Source of the DNA: Fibrobacter succinogenes | Lineage (GTDB): Bacteria; Fibrobacterota; Fibrobacteria; Fibrobacterales; Fibrobacteraceae | DNA: 64,000 nucleotides | NCBI GenBank assembly: GCA_902776765.1 | Contig: CACYRP010000005.1 | Coordinates: forward strand, 18,101-82,100 | Direction of reading: 5' to 3' | In this document: piece by piece, positions 25,652 to 33,919 of the stretch | Layout: every line of letters starts with the position of its first letter | How positions within the stretch are numbered: the first letter of the stretch is position 1 | Program-made: the position numbers and the translations under genes | Notes under the pieces: generated by a model | Databases searched by the model: none | What the model saw: only the letters and a program-made list of their open reading frames with translations | What the model was told of the DNA's origin: nothing

Positions 25652-26512
25652 TTACTTATCCATCGCAACTACATATCGTGATAATTGTTCTTTGATAAAT
25701 TTCCAAACCGAGTCAAATTCAAGACTGTCTTTATAATGTATTTTCCCCAGAAATCCTTTCCAAAGGAGGTTCATTCTTTCGTTGTTTCCAAAATCAGAGG
25801 CAAAGAAAACACTATCCGAATTCACGATTGTATTCCTATTCCGAAAGGTCTTTTGAATCGCTTGTGTCAAGCAATCTTGATCAAAAGTATAATTCATCAG
25901 AATGTTGTAAACATCGAAAAAATCTTTCATTCTTGAATTCTGTTCAGCAAGCTCCACCATACTCTGAAACTTTTCGGCAATAACAGTTTCTAGCGGATAC
26001 GTAAAGAGCGTGGCTGACGGGGAGTCTTTCAAAATGCAGGGAAACGGTAATAACTGAGGAGCTGGGAAAATAATATCTCCGAACCCGAAATCCACGGTAA
26101 TATGCTGACGAATAGAATCTAGATATGCCTTAAAACGAACCCGCACACCATGATATTCTTTAATTTCTGCGATTGACTCAGCCATAACTGAATTCACATC
26201 AAAAATGGCTCCGTCTTCGGCACATTCAATTTGGCATATTTCAGTAACGGCATCACTAATATCTTGCATATTGTTGGAAATTCTATTCGCACTAAAATCC
26301 ATGTCCAAAGTAGGCCTTGCCATGAATTTTTCATAGGCGAATAGCAAAGTTCCGCCTTTCAAGCAAAAGTTGTTTTTGTAGGAGCTTTGTGCAAGTCTGT
26401 ACAAAAAACGCTCGTGAAAATAACGTGTAAGAATCACTTGAAAATCCACGCCAATTTTCTTCGATGTGTTATGCAGTTTTTCACGAACAGAATGAGCGAT
26501 GTTTTTAGCCAT
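25652..26512 (-). CDS. AbiEii/AbiGii-family nucleotidyltransferase toxin (copy 2)
   Basis: The 286-residue product (start ATG 26512, one base after the antitoxin's stop) has the family signature C-L-K-G-G-T-L-L-F followed by R-P-T-L-D-M-D-F, then E-T-V-I-A-E-K-F-Q-S-M and R-M-K-D-F-F-D-V-Y. It is only distantly related to copy 1 at 17865, so the two modules are independent. Expected role: growth-arresting nucleotidyltransferase neutralised by the adjacent AbiEi. It is the second gene of a two-gene unit ahead of hsdM. Confidence 0.88.
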   Translation of the reverse strand: MAKNIAHSVREKLHNTSKKIGVDFQVILTRYFHERFLYRLAQSSYKNNFCLKGGTLLFAYEKFMARPTLDMDFSANRISNNMQDISDAVTEICQIECAEDGAIFDVNSVMAESIAEIKEYHGVRVRFKAYLDSIRQHITVDFGFGDIIFPAPQLLPFPCILKDSPSATLFTYPLETVIAEKFQSMVELAEQNSRMKDFFDVYNILMNYTFDQDCLTQAIQKTFRNRNTIVNSDSVFFASDFGNNERMNLLWKGFLGKIHYKDSLEFDSVWKFIKEQLSRYVVAMDK

Positions 26513-26513
26513 G

Positions 26514-27074
26514 TCATACTCCCATTGCCAGGTACATTTCAAGCGTCTTTGCAACTCTCAGAATTTTTGCGTACTTCATGAGCTTCTCGATATTCCTATC
26601 GTGACGCTTAAGGTAGTTCTTTATTATTTCTGTGCAGACATCAATGCCAATCTTGTTGCGGAATTTCACAGCATCGCAAACACATTTTTCGATGTCAAAA
26701 ATTTTGACTTTGTAGCCAGAAATGGTTTCCGTGATAACACCTATGTTCAGAGCGTTGTCAGACAGGTTATGGAGTTTAAAGTTTGGATACTGAGGCACAA
26801 CAACTTTGCGTCCCCTTTTTATGGCAATATCATACTGCTGCGGAACCTGTGTCGTGAGTTCATAATGTTCCCATGCCGAAAACATACAGAGAATTCCACC
26901 GGGAATTAGAGATTCAACATCGACCATTACATCTGCGAGAGCAATCTCTTCTGCATAAACACCGCGTTTAACACGAACCAGTTCCCCCTGCTTCGCCTTT
27001 TGGAGAGTGGCGTAATATTTCGCTCGCCCCTGCTCGCAAACCTTGCCCGCTGTTATAAATTTCTTTCTGAACAT
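26514..27074 (-). CDS. AbiEi-family antitoxin (copy 2)
   Basis: From ATG 27074 the 186-residue product shows an AbiEi layout: a winged-helix-like N-terminus (A-K-Y-Y-A-T-L-Q-K-A-K-Q-G-E-L-V-R-V-K-R-G-V-Y-A) and a C-terminal domain with S-A-W-E-H-Y-E-L, P-Q-Q-Y-D-I-A-I, V-K-I-F-D-I-E-K-C-V-C-D-A-V-K and E-I-I-K-N-Y-L. AbiEi proteins bind inverted repeats in their own promoter; a perfect one lies at 27085-27112. Upstream in-frame starts exist, but they would run through this operator. Confidence 0.85.
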   Translation of the reverse strand: MFRKKFITAGKVCEQGRAKYYATLQKAKQGELVRVKRGVYAEEIALADVMVDVESLIPGGILCMFSAWEHYELTTQVPQQYDIAIKRGRKVVVPQYPNFKLHNLSDNALNIGVITETISGYKVKIFDIEKCVCDAVKFRNKIGIDVCTEIIKNYLKRHDRNIEKLMKYAKILRVAKTLEMYLAMGV

Positions 27075-27084
27075 CTGTATTAAC

Positions 27085-27112
27085 CTACTACAAATATACA
27101 TAATTGTAGTAG
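27085..27112 (-). promoter_or_regulatory. Perfect inverted repeat, putative AbiEi operator
   Basis: CTACTACAA (27085-27093) and TTGTAGTAG (27104-27112) are perfect 9-base arms with a 10-base A+T-rich spacer, 10 bases upstream of the AbiEi start. Position and form fit type IV antitoxin autorepression. Confidence 0.75.
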
Positions 27113-27244
27113 CTTTATACATTGAAAAGTGACTTATGGGGAAATATCCTACCATTTTATACCTGCCTGAGCCAAATAGAAGTTCACGCGATAAAATCTA
27201 TACCCGCCTTTTTTGACGGTCAAGGCGTCGGACTTCGGGTGAAT

Positions 27245-27443
27245 TTTGCGTTAGGGATAGTGACCACGGTGAGCCAAAAGCGACTCGTATCAACGAGTCG
27301 TGTTGGCGAGAGTGAGGCGTAAGCCGAACGGTCGTTCTGTGGCGGAGCAAGGCTCCGTCGCAAGAGTTGCGCGGGGGTACCGTAGGTGCGCACGGGCGGC
27401 CTTGCGATATAGCCCGACCTTGCCCATGGGCAAGGGAACGCCC
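27245..27443 (+). ncRNA. Structured RNA-like repeat element, copy A
   Basis: The element opens TTTGCGTTAGGGAT and closes GGGAACGCCC, so GCGTT and AACGC can pair. Inside are hairpins GACTCGTATCAACGAGTC, GGAGCAAGGCTCC and CCTTGCCCATGGGCAAGG, and conserved strings AAGCCGAACGG and GCGATATAGCCCGACC. Copy B at 50697-50834 shares the ends and internal strings but has different hairpins. An isolated terminator follows at 27769. Transcription is inferred. Confidence 0.55.
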
Positions 27444-27453
27444 AAAAGGCAAG

Positions 27454-27598
27454 ACTTAACTGGATTGGACTAAAGTCCCAACTTTGGGGCTCAGCAAGAA
27501 TATACAAATGCATTCGGAACTGTATGGATGGGGCAAAGCCCCTCCCAATTGGCTCAGTCATATCCATACGAGTATGGCTGCGACGTTCGCCTTAAAGG
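27454..27598. repeat. Twin-hairpin intergenic repeat, further copies
   Basis: An AACTGGATTGGACTAAAGTCC block (27459-27480) is followed by GGGGCTCAG. Then GGATGGGGCAAAGCCCC (27526-27542), GGCTCAGTCATATCCATACG with AGTATGG, and TGCGACGTTCGCC (to 27592) match the copies at 1463-1596 and 37909-37970. The rest of 27599-27768 holds another GGATTCTTCG...GAATGACG repeat and an AAAAATGAGC/GCTCATTTTT palindrome at 27733-27754. No gene is visible. Confidence 0.65.
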
Positions 27599-27768
27599 GA
27601 GTCTCCTAACGGAGGATGACGCGGTCGAACTTTACTGGATTCTTCGCTTCGCTCAGAATGACGAGAAGCACGCACGCCCGTGTTTTACTACATGGCACCC
27701 CATTGGGGTGCATGTCGTGCGACTCGGCTATAAAAATGAGCAAGCTCATTTTTGCAGCACTCGTCTTT

Positions 27769-27793
27769 GGCACACTTCGTGTGCCTTTTTTTT
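27769..27793 (+). terminator. Strong terminator with no plus-strand gene before it
   Basis: GGCACAC / GTGTGCC with a TTC loop is followed by eight T (27786-27793). The nearest upstream plus-strand feature is the RNA-like element at 27245, so it may end a non-coding transcript. Confidence 0.7.
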
Positions 27794-27931
27794 AGACTCA
27801 AAAATGGTCCTGCAAGCAGTCCCGCTTCACTCGTCATACGAAAAAGTTCCTACATTTTCCATCAGTAACATTCTCTACCGGGATCGCCATCCCGATGGAT
27901 TAACTCTCAACAAATGAGGAACAAACAAAAA

Positions 27932-29206
27932 ATGGCAAGAGCATTGATTATCGGTTGTGGCGCCGTTGCCACAGTTGCTATCAAGAAGTGCTGCACCTGC
28001 AGCGAAGTTTTTAGCGAAATCTGTATCGCAAGCCGTCATCGCGAAAATTGCGAAAAGCTGGCCCAGGAACTCCGCCCGAACACAAAGACTGTCATCACGA
28101 CAGCCGCAGTAGATGCCGACAAGGCCGAGAACGTCTCTGCTCTCATCAAGCAATACAAGCCGGACCTGGTGATGAACATTGCACTTCCGTACCAGGACCT
28201 CGCCATCATGGACGCCTGCCTCGAATGCGGCGTGAACTACATGGACACAGCCAACTACGAACCGGAAAACATCGACGATCCGGAATGGCGCAAGGTTTAC
28301 GACCAGCGCTGCAAGGAAAAGGGCTTCAGCGCCTACTTCGATTACAGCTGGCAGTGGGCTTACAAAGAAAAGTTTGAAAAGGCTGGTCTCACGGCTTTGC
28401 TCGGTTCCGGCTTTGACCCGGGTGTTTCTCAGGCATATTGCGCCTACGCCTTGAAGCACCAGTTCGATACGATTGAAGAAATCGACATCCTCGACTGCAA
28501 CGGTGGCGATCACGGTTACAAGTTCGCAACCAACTTCAATCCCGAAATCAACCTCCGCGAAGTCTCTGCTCCGGGTAGCTACTGGGACACCGACGAAAAC
28601 GGCAAGGGCCACTGGGTTGAAATCCCGGCCATGAGCATCAAGCGTGAATACAACTTCGCACAGGTCGGCAAGAAGGACATGTACCTCCTCCACCACGAAG
28701 AAATTGAATCCCTCGCCCAGAACATTCCGGGCATCAAGCGCATCCGTTTCTTCATGACGTTTGGCCAGAGCTACCTCGACCACATGCGTTGCCTCGAAGA
28801 CGTGGGCATGCTCAGCACACAGCCGATCAAGTTCCAGGGTCAGGACATTGTTCCGATCCAGTTTCTCAAGGCTCTCCTCCCGGACCCGGCAAGTCTCGGC
28901 CCGCGCACGGTGGGCAAGACGAACATCGGTTGCATTTTCAAGGGTACTAAGGATGGCAAGCCGAAGACTTACTATCTGTACAACGTTTGCGACCACCAGG
29001 AATGCTACAAGGAACTCGGTAGCCAGGCTATCGCCTACACGACTGGCGTTCCGGCAATGTGCGGTGCCATGATGGTGCTCACGGGCAAGTGGAACAAGCC
29101 GGGTGTGCATACGGTCGAAGAGTTCGATCCGGATCCGTTCATGGAAGCCCTCACCAAATACGGTCTCCCGTGGAACGAAGATTTCAACCCGGTGCTTGTC
29201 GATTAG
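27932..29206 (+). CDS. Saccharopine-dehydrogenase-family carboxy(nor)spermidine dehydrogenase
   Basis: The enzyme reductively condenses aspartate semialdehyde with a diamine, the alternative spermidine/norspermidine route. The N-terminal Rossmann motif is I-I-G-C-G-A-V-A; further family text is N-Y-M-D-T-A-N-Y-E, L-L-G-S-G-F-D-P-G-V-S and G-G-D-H-G-Y-K-F-A-T-N-F. ATG 27932 (M-A-R-A-L-I-I) is chosen over 27914 because TGAGGA at 27915-27920 then serves as ribosome site. The next gene is arginine decarboxylase, which supports a polyamine role over lysine metabolism. The partner decarboxylase (nspC) is not in the window. Confidence 0.88.
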   Translation: MARALIIGCGAVATVAIKKCCTCSEVFSEICIASRHRENCEKLAQELRPNTKTVITTAAVDADKAENVSALIKQYKPDLVMNIALPYQDLAIMDACLECGVNYMDTANYEPENIDDPEWRKVYDQRCKEKGFSAYFDYSWQWAYKEKFEKAGLTALLGSGFDPGVSQAYCAYALKHQFDTIEEIDILDCNGGDHGYKFATNFNPEINLREVSAPGSYWDTDENGKGHWVEIPAMSIKREYNFAQVGKKDMYLLHHEEIESLAQNIPGIKRIRFFMTFGQSYLDHMRCLEDVGMLSTQPIKFQGQDIVPIQFLKALLPDPASLGPRTVGKTNIGCIFKGTKDGKPKTYYLYNVCDHQECYKELGSQAIAYTTGVPAMCGAMMVLTGKWNKPGVHTVEEFDPDPFMEALTKYGLPWNEDFNPVLVD

Positions 29207-29352
29207 GTAATAGGTATTAGGTGTTAGGGATTAGGTAATTAGTCGCGACTTCGTCGCCTTATACAAGGACGCACGAAGTGCGTGATTTTTTCCTAAAGGC
29301 AGCACCTATAACAAATAACCTATAACCTACAACCTGTTACCTGAGACCTAAA
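29204..29352. repeat. Dispersed 'TAGGT/ACCTA' repeats between the polyamine genes
   Basis: AGGTAATAGGTATTAGGTG and GTTAGGGATTAGG (29205-29240) are mirrored by ATAACAAATAACC, TATAACCTACAACC and TGTTACC at the far end (29309-29341), so the gap can fold into one long imperfect hairpin. GTCGCGACTTCGTCGC and GCACGAAGTGCGTG hairpins lie in between. Confidence 0.6.
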
Positions 29353-29353
29353 A

Positions 29354-31252
29354 ATGAAAAAATGGCGCATTGACGATTCCCGAGATCTTTACAACGTAAA
29401 GGGTTGGGGCGTAAGTTACTTTGACATTAACGACAAGGGCCACGCAACGGTTTCGCCGATCAAGAATGGCGGTCCGAGCATTGACCTTTACGAGCTCGTG
29501 CAGGAACTTTCCTTGCGCGATGTTTCGACCCCGGTGCTGCTCCGTTTCCCGGATATTCTGGACAGCCGCATCGAAAAGATTCACGAGTGCTTCACGAAGG
29601 CGACGACTGAATACGGTTACAAGGGAGGCCATTACAGCATCTTCCCGATCAAGGTGAACCAGCAGCGCGCGGTCTTGGAAGAAGTGGTGAGTCACGGTTC
29701 CAAGTTCAACATCGGGCTTGAAGCAGGTTCCAAGCCGGAACTTCACGCAGTTCTTGCGAACATGCAGAATCCGGATGCGTTGATTATCTGCAACGGCTAC
29801 AAGGACGAAGACTTTATCGAGCTTGCGCTCCTCGCACAGAAGATGGGCAAGAAGATTTTCATCGTCGTCGAAAAGATGAACGAACTTCATTTGGTCGTGG
29901 ATCTTTCTCGCCGCATCGGTGTTCGCCCGAACATCGGTATTCGCATCAAGCTTGCAAGCTCTGGCAGCGGCAAGTGGGAAGAATCCGGCGGATACCACAG
30001 CAAGTTCGGCCTCAACAGTTCTGAACTTTTGGAAGCTCTCGACTTCATCAAAGAAGAGAAGATGGAAGACTGCATGAAGCTCATCCACTTCCACTTGGGA
30101 AGTCAGATTACGAACATTCGCCATATCAAGAATGGACTCCGCGAAGTGTCGCAGTTCTACGTCCAAATTAGAAAGATGGGCATGGGCCTTGAATTTGTGG
30201 ACGTTGGCGGCGGCCTCGGCGTGGATTACGACGGTACACGCAGTTCTAACGCGAGCTCCGTGAACTATTCCATCCAGGAATACGCAAACGACGTTGTGTA
30301 CGCGATGTACGAAGCTTGCGAAAACGGCAATGTTCCGCACCCGAACATTATTGCGGAATCGGGTCGTGCACTTTCGGCACACCATTCCATCTTGGTGTTC
30401 AACGTTTTGGAAACGGCGGGCCAGGCATTCTTTGACGAGAGCGTTCACGAAATTAGCGATGACGCCCCTGCAGAATTGAAGGACTTGTACAGCATTTACA
30501 AGGGACTTTCGCCGAAGAACTTGCTCGAAAGCTGGCACGATGCCATGCAGATTAACGACGACACCTTGAGTGGTTTCAAGATGGGCGACGTAGATTTGCA
30601 GACCCGCGCCATGAGCGAACGCTTGTTCTGGAGCATTGCCCGCAAGGTAGATTTACTTGCCCGCGACTTGCGCCATCCGCCTTATGAATTGAGCGAACTC
30701 CCGCGTCTCTTGGCCGAAAAGTACTTCTGCAACTTTAGTTTGTTCCAGAGCTTGCCGGACAGCTGGGGCGTCGATCAGGTGTTCCCGATTATGCCGATCC
30801 AGCGTTTGGACGAAGAACCGACTATCGAAACGACCATTCAGGACGTGACTTGCGATAGCGATGGCAAGATTGACATGTTCGTTCGCGGTGGCGAAGTGGC
30901 CCGCACCATTCCGCTCCACCCGATTAAGAAGGACGAACCGTACTTTATCGCGGTTTACCTCGTCGGCGCATACCAAGAAATTCTCGGTGACCTCCACAAC
31001 CTCTTTGGCGATACGAACGCTGTGCACATTGTCTGCAATGAAAACGGCGGCTACGACATCGACAAGGTGATTGATGGTGAATCCGTGGAAGACGTGCTCG
31101 ACTACGTGAACTTCAGCGACAAGGCTCTTGTCCGCAACATGGAAAACTGGGTCACGCGCTCTGTGAAGGAAGGAAAGATTACGCTTCAGGAAGGCAAGGA
31201 ATTTCTGAACATCTATCGCTCCGGACTTTACGGGTACACGTATCTGGAGTAA
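29354..31252 (+). CDS. speA: Biosynthetic arginine decarboxylase
   Basis: The 632-residue PLP enzyme converts arginine to agmatine. The PLP lysine is K100 in F-P-I-K-V-N-Q; further motifs are G-L-E-A-G-S-K-P-E-L, Y-H-S-K-F-G-L, F-H-L-G-S-Q-I, D-V-G-G-G-L-G-V-D-Y and A-E-S-G-R-A-L. Length and N-terminus (W-x-I-D-D-S-R-D-L-Y-N-V-K-G-W-G) are typical of SpeA. It follows the dehydrogenase gene across a repeat-filled 147-base gap. Together they give an arginine-to-agmatine-to-spermidine route, with later steps elsewhere. Confidence 0.95.
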   Translation: MKKWRIDDSRDLYNVKGWGVSYFDINDKGHATVSPIKNGGPSIDLYELVQELSLRDVSTPVLLRFPDILDSRIEKIHECFTKATTEYGYKGGHYSIFPIKVNQQRAVLEEVVSHGSKFNIGLEAGSKPELHAVLANMQNPDALIICNGYKDEDFIELALLAQKMGKKIFIVVEKMNELHLVVDLSRRIGVRPNIGIRIKLASSGSGKWEESGGYHSKFGLNSSELLEALDFIKEEKMEDCMKLIHFHLGSQITNIRHIKNGLREVSQFYVQIRKMGMGLEFVDVGGGLGVDYDGTRSSNASSVNYSIQEYANDVVYAMYEACENGNVPHPNIIAESGRALSAHHSILVFNVLETAGQAFFDESVHEISDDAPAELKDLYSIYKGLSPKNLLESWHDAMQINDDTLSGFKMGDVDLQTRAMSERLFWSIARKVDLLARDLRHPPYELSELPRLLAEKYFCNFSLFQSLPDSWGVDQVFPIMPIQRLDEEPTIETTIQDVTCDSDGKIDMFVRGGEVARTIPLHPIKKDEPYFIAVYLVGAYQEILGDLHNLFGDTNAVHIVCNENGGYDIDKVIDGESVEDVLDYVNFSDKALVRNMENWVTRSVKEGKITLQEGKEFLNIYRSGLYGYTYLE

Positions 31253-31348
31253 TGGGGTGTGAGGTCGGTGCTAAAGCACCTTTGGGGTCGCTACGCTTTG
31301 GGCTAAGGCTAAAGTCCATACCTCACTCCTTTAAGTCTTGAGATATCA

Positions 31349-32206
31349 ATGGAACGGAATAATTACAAGATTGCGATTTTGCTTGCTACGTACAATGGCG
31401 GCAAATACATTTGGGAACAGCTTGAATCGCTGTTCCAGCAATCTTGCGGTGATTTCCATTTATACATCCGCGACGACGGATCCAAAGACGACACGCTAAA
31501 AATCGTCGAGGAATATCGTCAAAAGTTTTCGGACCGCATCACGGTCCTTGAAGATTCGCAAAAGCATAAGGGAGCAGCAAAGTCCTTTATGACTTTATTG
31601 CAAGAAGTCGATTCCGATTACTACATGTTCTGCGACCAAGACGATATTTGGTTGCCGAATAAAGTGGAATTGACTTTTGCGAGAATGAAAGAAATTGAGG
31701 GAACCGCGGAAAATTCAGCCGGGACTGCAAACGCAGTTGGAAACGCGCCGGTTCTCGTTGCGACGGACTTGAAAGTTGTCGACGAGCAACTCTCCCCCAT
31801 CAAAAATTCTTTCAACGCTGACTTGAAAATTGATGTTTTCCGCAAGCACCCGGAATTAATCTGCGTGCGCCATGTGGTTACCGGTTGCACGATGATGTTC
31901 AACCGCGCCGCCAAAGAAGCCTCGCTCCCGATGTCGCCCCGTGCGACCATGCACGACGAATGGGTTGCTCTCAGCGTCCATTTCAAAGGCGGCATCATCT
32001 CAATTCTCGACGACGCGACGATTCTTTACCGCCAGCATACCAGCAACACTCTGGGCGCAGAACAGGCCTCCAAGGGATTTTTCGCACGCGCTTTAGCCCG
32101 CGCAGGCCAAAAGCAGTTCTTCCAAGTCGCAAAATTGCTCCACAAAGATTTCGGTTTACCGTATTTAAAGTTTTTGATGTACAAAATTTTGTATAGTTGG
32201 TTCTAG
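31349..32206 (+). CDS. Family 2 glycosyltransferase (1 of 3)
   Basis: The 285-residue product has the GT-A start I-L-L-A-T-Y-N-G-G-K-Y-I-W-E-Q-L-E-S-L, the sugar-nucleotide motif R-D-D-G-S-K-D-D-T, and the metal/acceptor motif C-D-Q-D-D-I-W-L-P-N-K. This D-Q-D-D-I-W subgroup includes rhamnosyl- and other transferases of cell-surface polysaccharide synthesis. It is the first of three related genes in a tight row (6 and 10 bases apart). Confidence 0.88.
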   Translation: MERNNYKIAILLATYNGGKYIWEQLESLFQQSCGDFHLYIRDDGSKDDTLKIVEEYRQKFSDRITVLEDSQKHKGAAKSFMTLLQEVDSDYYMFCDQDDIWLPNKVELTFARMKEIEGTAENSAGTANAVGNAPVLVATDLKVVDEQLSPIKNSFNADLKIDVFRKHPELICVRHVVTGCTMMFNRAAKEASLPMSPRATMHDEWVALSVHFKGGIISILDDATILYRQHTSNTLGAEQASKGFFARALARAGQKQFFQVAKLLHKDFGLPYLKFLMYKILYSWF

Positions 32207-32211
32207 GTAGT

Positions 32212-32910
32212 ATGAGAAGCATTTGCATGGCGACCTACAATGGAGCCAAATACATCAAGGAACAATTAGACAGCATCATCCCGCAGCTTCGCGACGATGA
32301 CGAATTGATTGTATCCGACGACGCCTCGAAAGACGATACGTTGAAAATCGTCGAGAGCTACAACGACCCGCGCATCAAGATTTTCCACAACGAAAACCAC
32401 GGCGTGGCGCACAATTTTGAAAACGCCATGCGTCAAGCCTCCGGCGATATCATCTACTTCGCAGACCAAGATGACGTGTGGTTGCCGGGCAAGCTCGACA
32501 AGATGGAAAAATTCCTCAAAGACGGCGGCTACGACACCATACTTTGCAACTGTTCGCTCGTCGATGCCAACTTGAATGTGATCAAGGAACGCCATTACGA
32601 CGAAAAATGGCCGATGAAAAAATCGCTTTTGCGAAATATCATCAACAATTGCTGGCTCGGCGCTTGCATGTGCTTTACCAAGCAGGTGAAGGACGCCTGC
32701 ATGCCGTTCCCGCCGAAAGTCGTCGCGCACGATTTGTGGGTCTCGTATTACGCACAAAAGCATTTTAAGTGCGGCTACCAGGATGAAGTTTTGCAACTCT
32801 ACCGCCGTCACGAAAATACCGTCTCGTTCACAGGCGGCAAGAGCACGAACAGTCTCTATTTTAGAATCGCATACCGCGCCTACCTCGCGTGGCACATTCT
32901 CTGGCGTTAG
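32212..32910 (+). CDS. Family 2 glycosyltransferase (2 of 3)
   Basis: The start ATG 32212 gives M-R-S-I-C-M-A-T-Y-N-G-A-K-Y-I-K-E-Q; an upstream in-frame start would overlap the first gene. It carries S-D-D-A-S-K-D-D-T and A-D-Q-D-D-V-W-L-P-G-K. At 232 residues it is the shortest of the three and lacks most of the C-terminal region, so acceptor handling may differ. Same operon as its neighbours. Confidence 0.87.
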   Translation: MRSICMATYNGAKYIKEQLDSIIPQLRDDDELIVSDDASKDDTLKIVESYNDPRIKIFHNENHGVAHNFENAMRQASGDIIYFADQDDVWLPGKLDKMEKFLKDGGYDTILCNCSLVDANLNVIKERHYDEKWPMKKSLLRNIINNCWLGACMCFTKQVKDACMPFPPKVVAHDLWVSYYAQKHFKCGYQDEVLQLYRRHENTVSFTGGKSTNSLYFRIAYRAYLAWHILWR

Positions 32911-32919
32911 GCGTTGAGC

Positions 32920-33861
32920 ATGAAAATTTGCATTACACTCGCAACTTATAACGGTGAAAAGTATCTTGGCGAAATGCTCGAGTCGCTCGTTCAGCAGACG
33001 AGGCCTGCCGACGTTATTATCGCAGTCGATGACGGCTCCATGGACAGCACTTGCGAGATTCTGGAAAGCTACAAAGGCAAGCTCCCGCTTGAGATTACGC
33101 GATTCGAGAAGAACAGAGGGCACCGTGCCGCATTTTCGACCGCATTGGAAAAGGCTCGCGAATTACTCGCAGACGACGATTTGATTTTCCTTGCCGACCA
33201 AGACGATATTTGGCTTCCGAATAAATTAGAAGTGATGAGTCAGAAGATTGGCGATAATTCTATGATTTTTGGCGATGCAGAAATTATCGATGGAGAAGGC
33301 AAAGTCACGGATTCATCCTGGCGCAAAAAGGCAAGCATTGTAGAACGCTTGGAACAGCAGGCGCTCCTCACTGGATACACAAACGTAACCGGTTGCATGG
33401 TTGCCTTCAAGGCAGGGCTACTCCGCTTGGCGCTCCCAATTCCGCAAAGCGTGCCCGTACATGACCAATGGATTACGCTTTGCGCCACTGCAGAAAACGG
33501 CTATCGCGCTATCGCAGATAAAGTTATTCAATACCGCATTCACGAGAGCAACGCCATCGGCGAAGGCAACAAGACATGGAGCGAAAAACTCCAGACGAAT
33601 TTGCAATGGGCCAAGGCGGTAAGAGGCTCGGAAATTTTCGAGAAACTGCCAGACGAGAGTCGTCAATTCTTGAACAAGTTCATTCAGTTCTTGGAATTGC
33701 GCTTTAACCATGCGTTTTTATCGCCTCTATGGTTCCCGTGGATTGTCAAAAACGCACGCCACATCTACCCGCAAGTTACAAGCGCAACACAAATGATAGC
33801 ACGAATTCTATTTTCATTCGTGGGCGTTTCGATCGCCAAAAAGTTTTTTCATAAGAAATAG
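32920..33861 (+). CDS. Family 2 glycosyltransferase (3 of 3)
   Basis: ATG 32920 (M-K-I-C-I-T-L-A-T-Y-N-G-E-K-Y-L) is preferred over a TTG six bases earlier. Motifs are V-D-D-G-S-M-D-S-T and A-D-Q-D-D-I-W-L-P-N-K. The 313-residue protein ends with a hydrophobic, basic tail (I-L-F-S-F-V-G-V-S-I-A-K-K-F-F-H-K-K) that could touch the membrane. The three genes differ enough to add different sugars in order; this is inference. Confidence 0.88.
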   Translation: MKICITLATYNGEKYLGEMLESLVQQTRPADVIIAVDDGSMDSTCEILESYKGKLPLEITRFEKNRGHRAAFSTALEKARELLADDDLIFLADQDDIWLPNKLEVMSQKIGDNSMIFGDAEIIDGEGKVTDSSWRKKASIVERLEQQALLTGYTNVTGCMVAFKAGLLRLALPIPQSVPVHDQWITLCATAENGYRAIADKVIQYRIHESNAIGEGNKTWSEKLQTNLQWAKAVRGSEIFEKLPDESRQFLNKFIQFLELRFNHAFLSPLWFPWIVKNARHIYPQVTSATQMIARILFSFVGVSIAKKFFHKK

Positions 33862-33919
33862 ATGGCGGATCAAGTCCGCCATGACGAACCTCTAACGAGA
33901 AACAACAAATTACCTCCCT

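Noticed and set aside
14601..27112. Prophage or integrative element
   Set aside because: No integrase, terminase, capsid or conjugation gene is visible and no tRNA-based att site flanks the region. A defence island built by recombination is the simpler reading.
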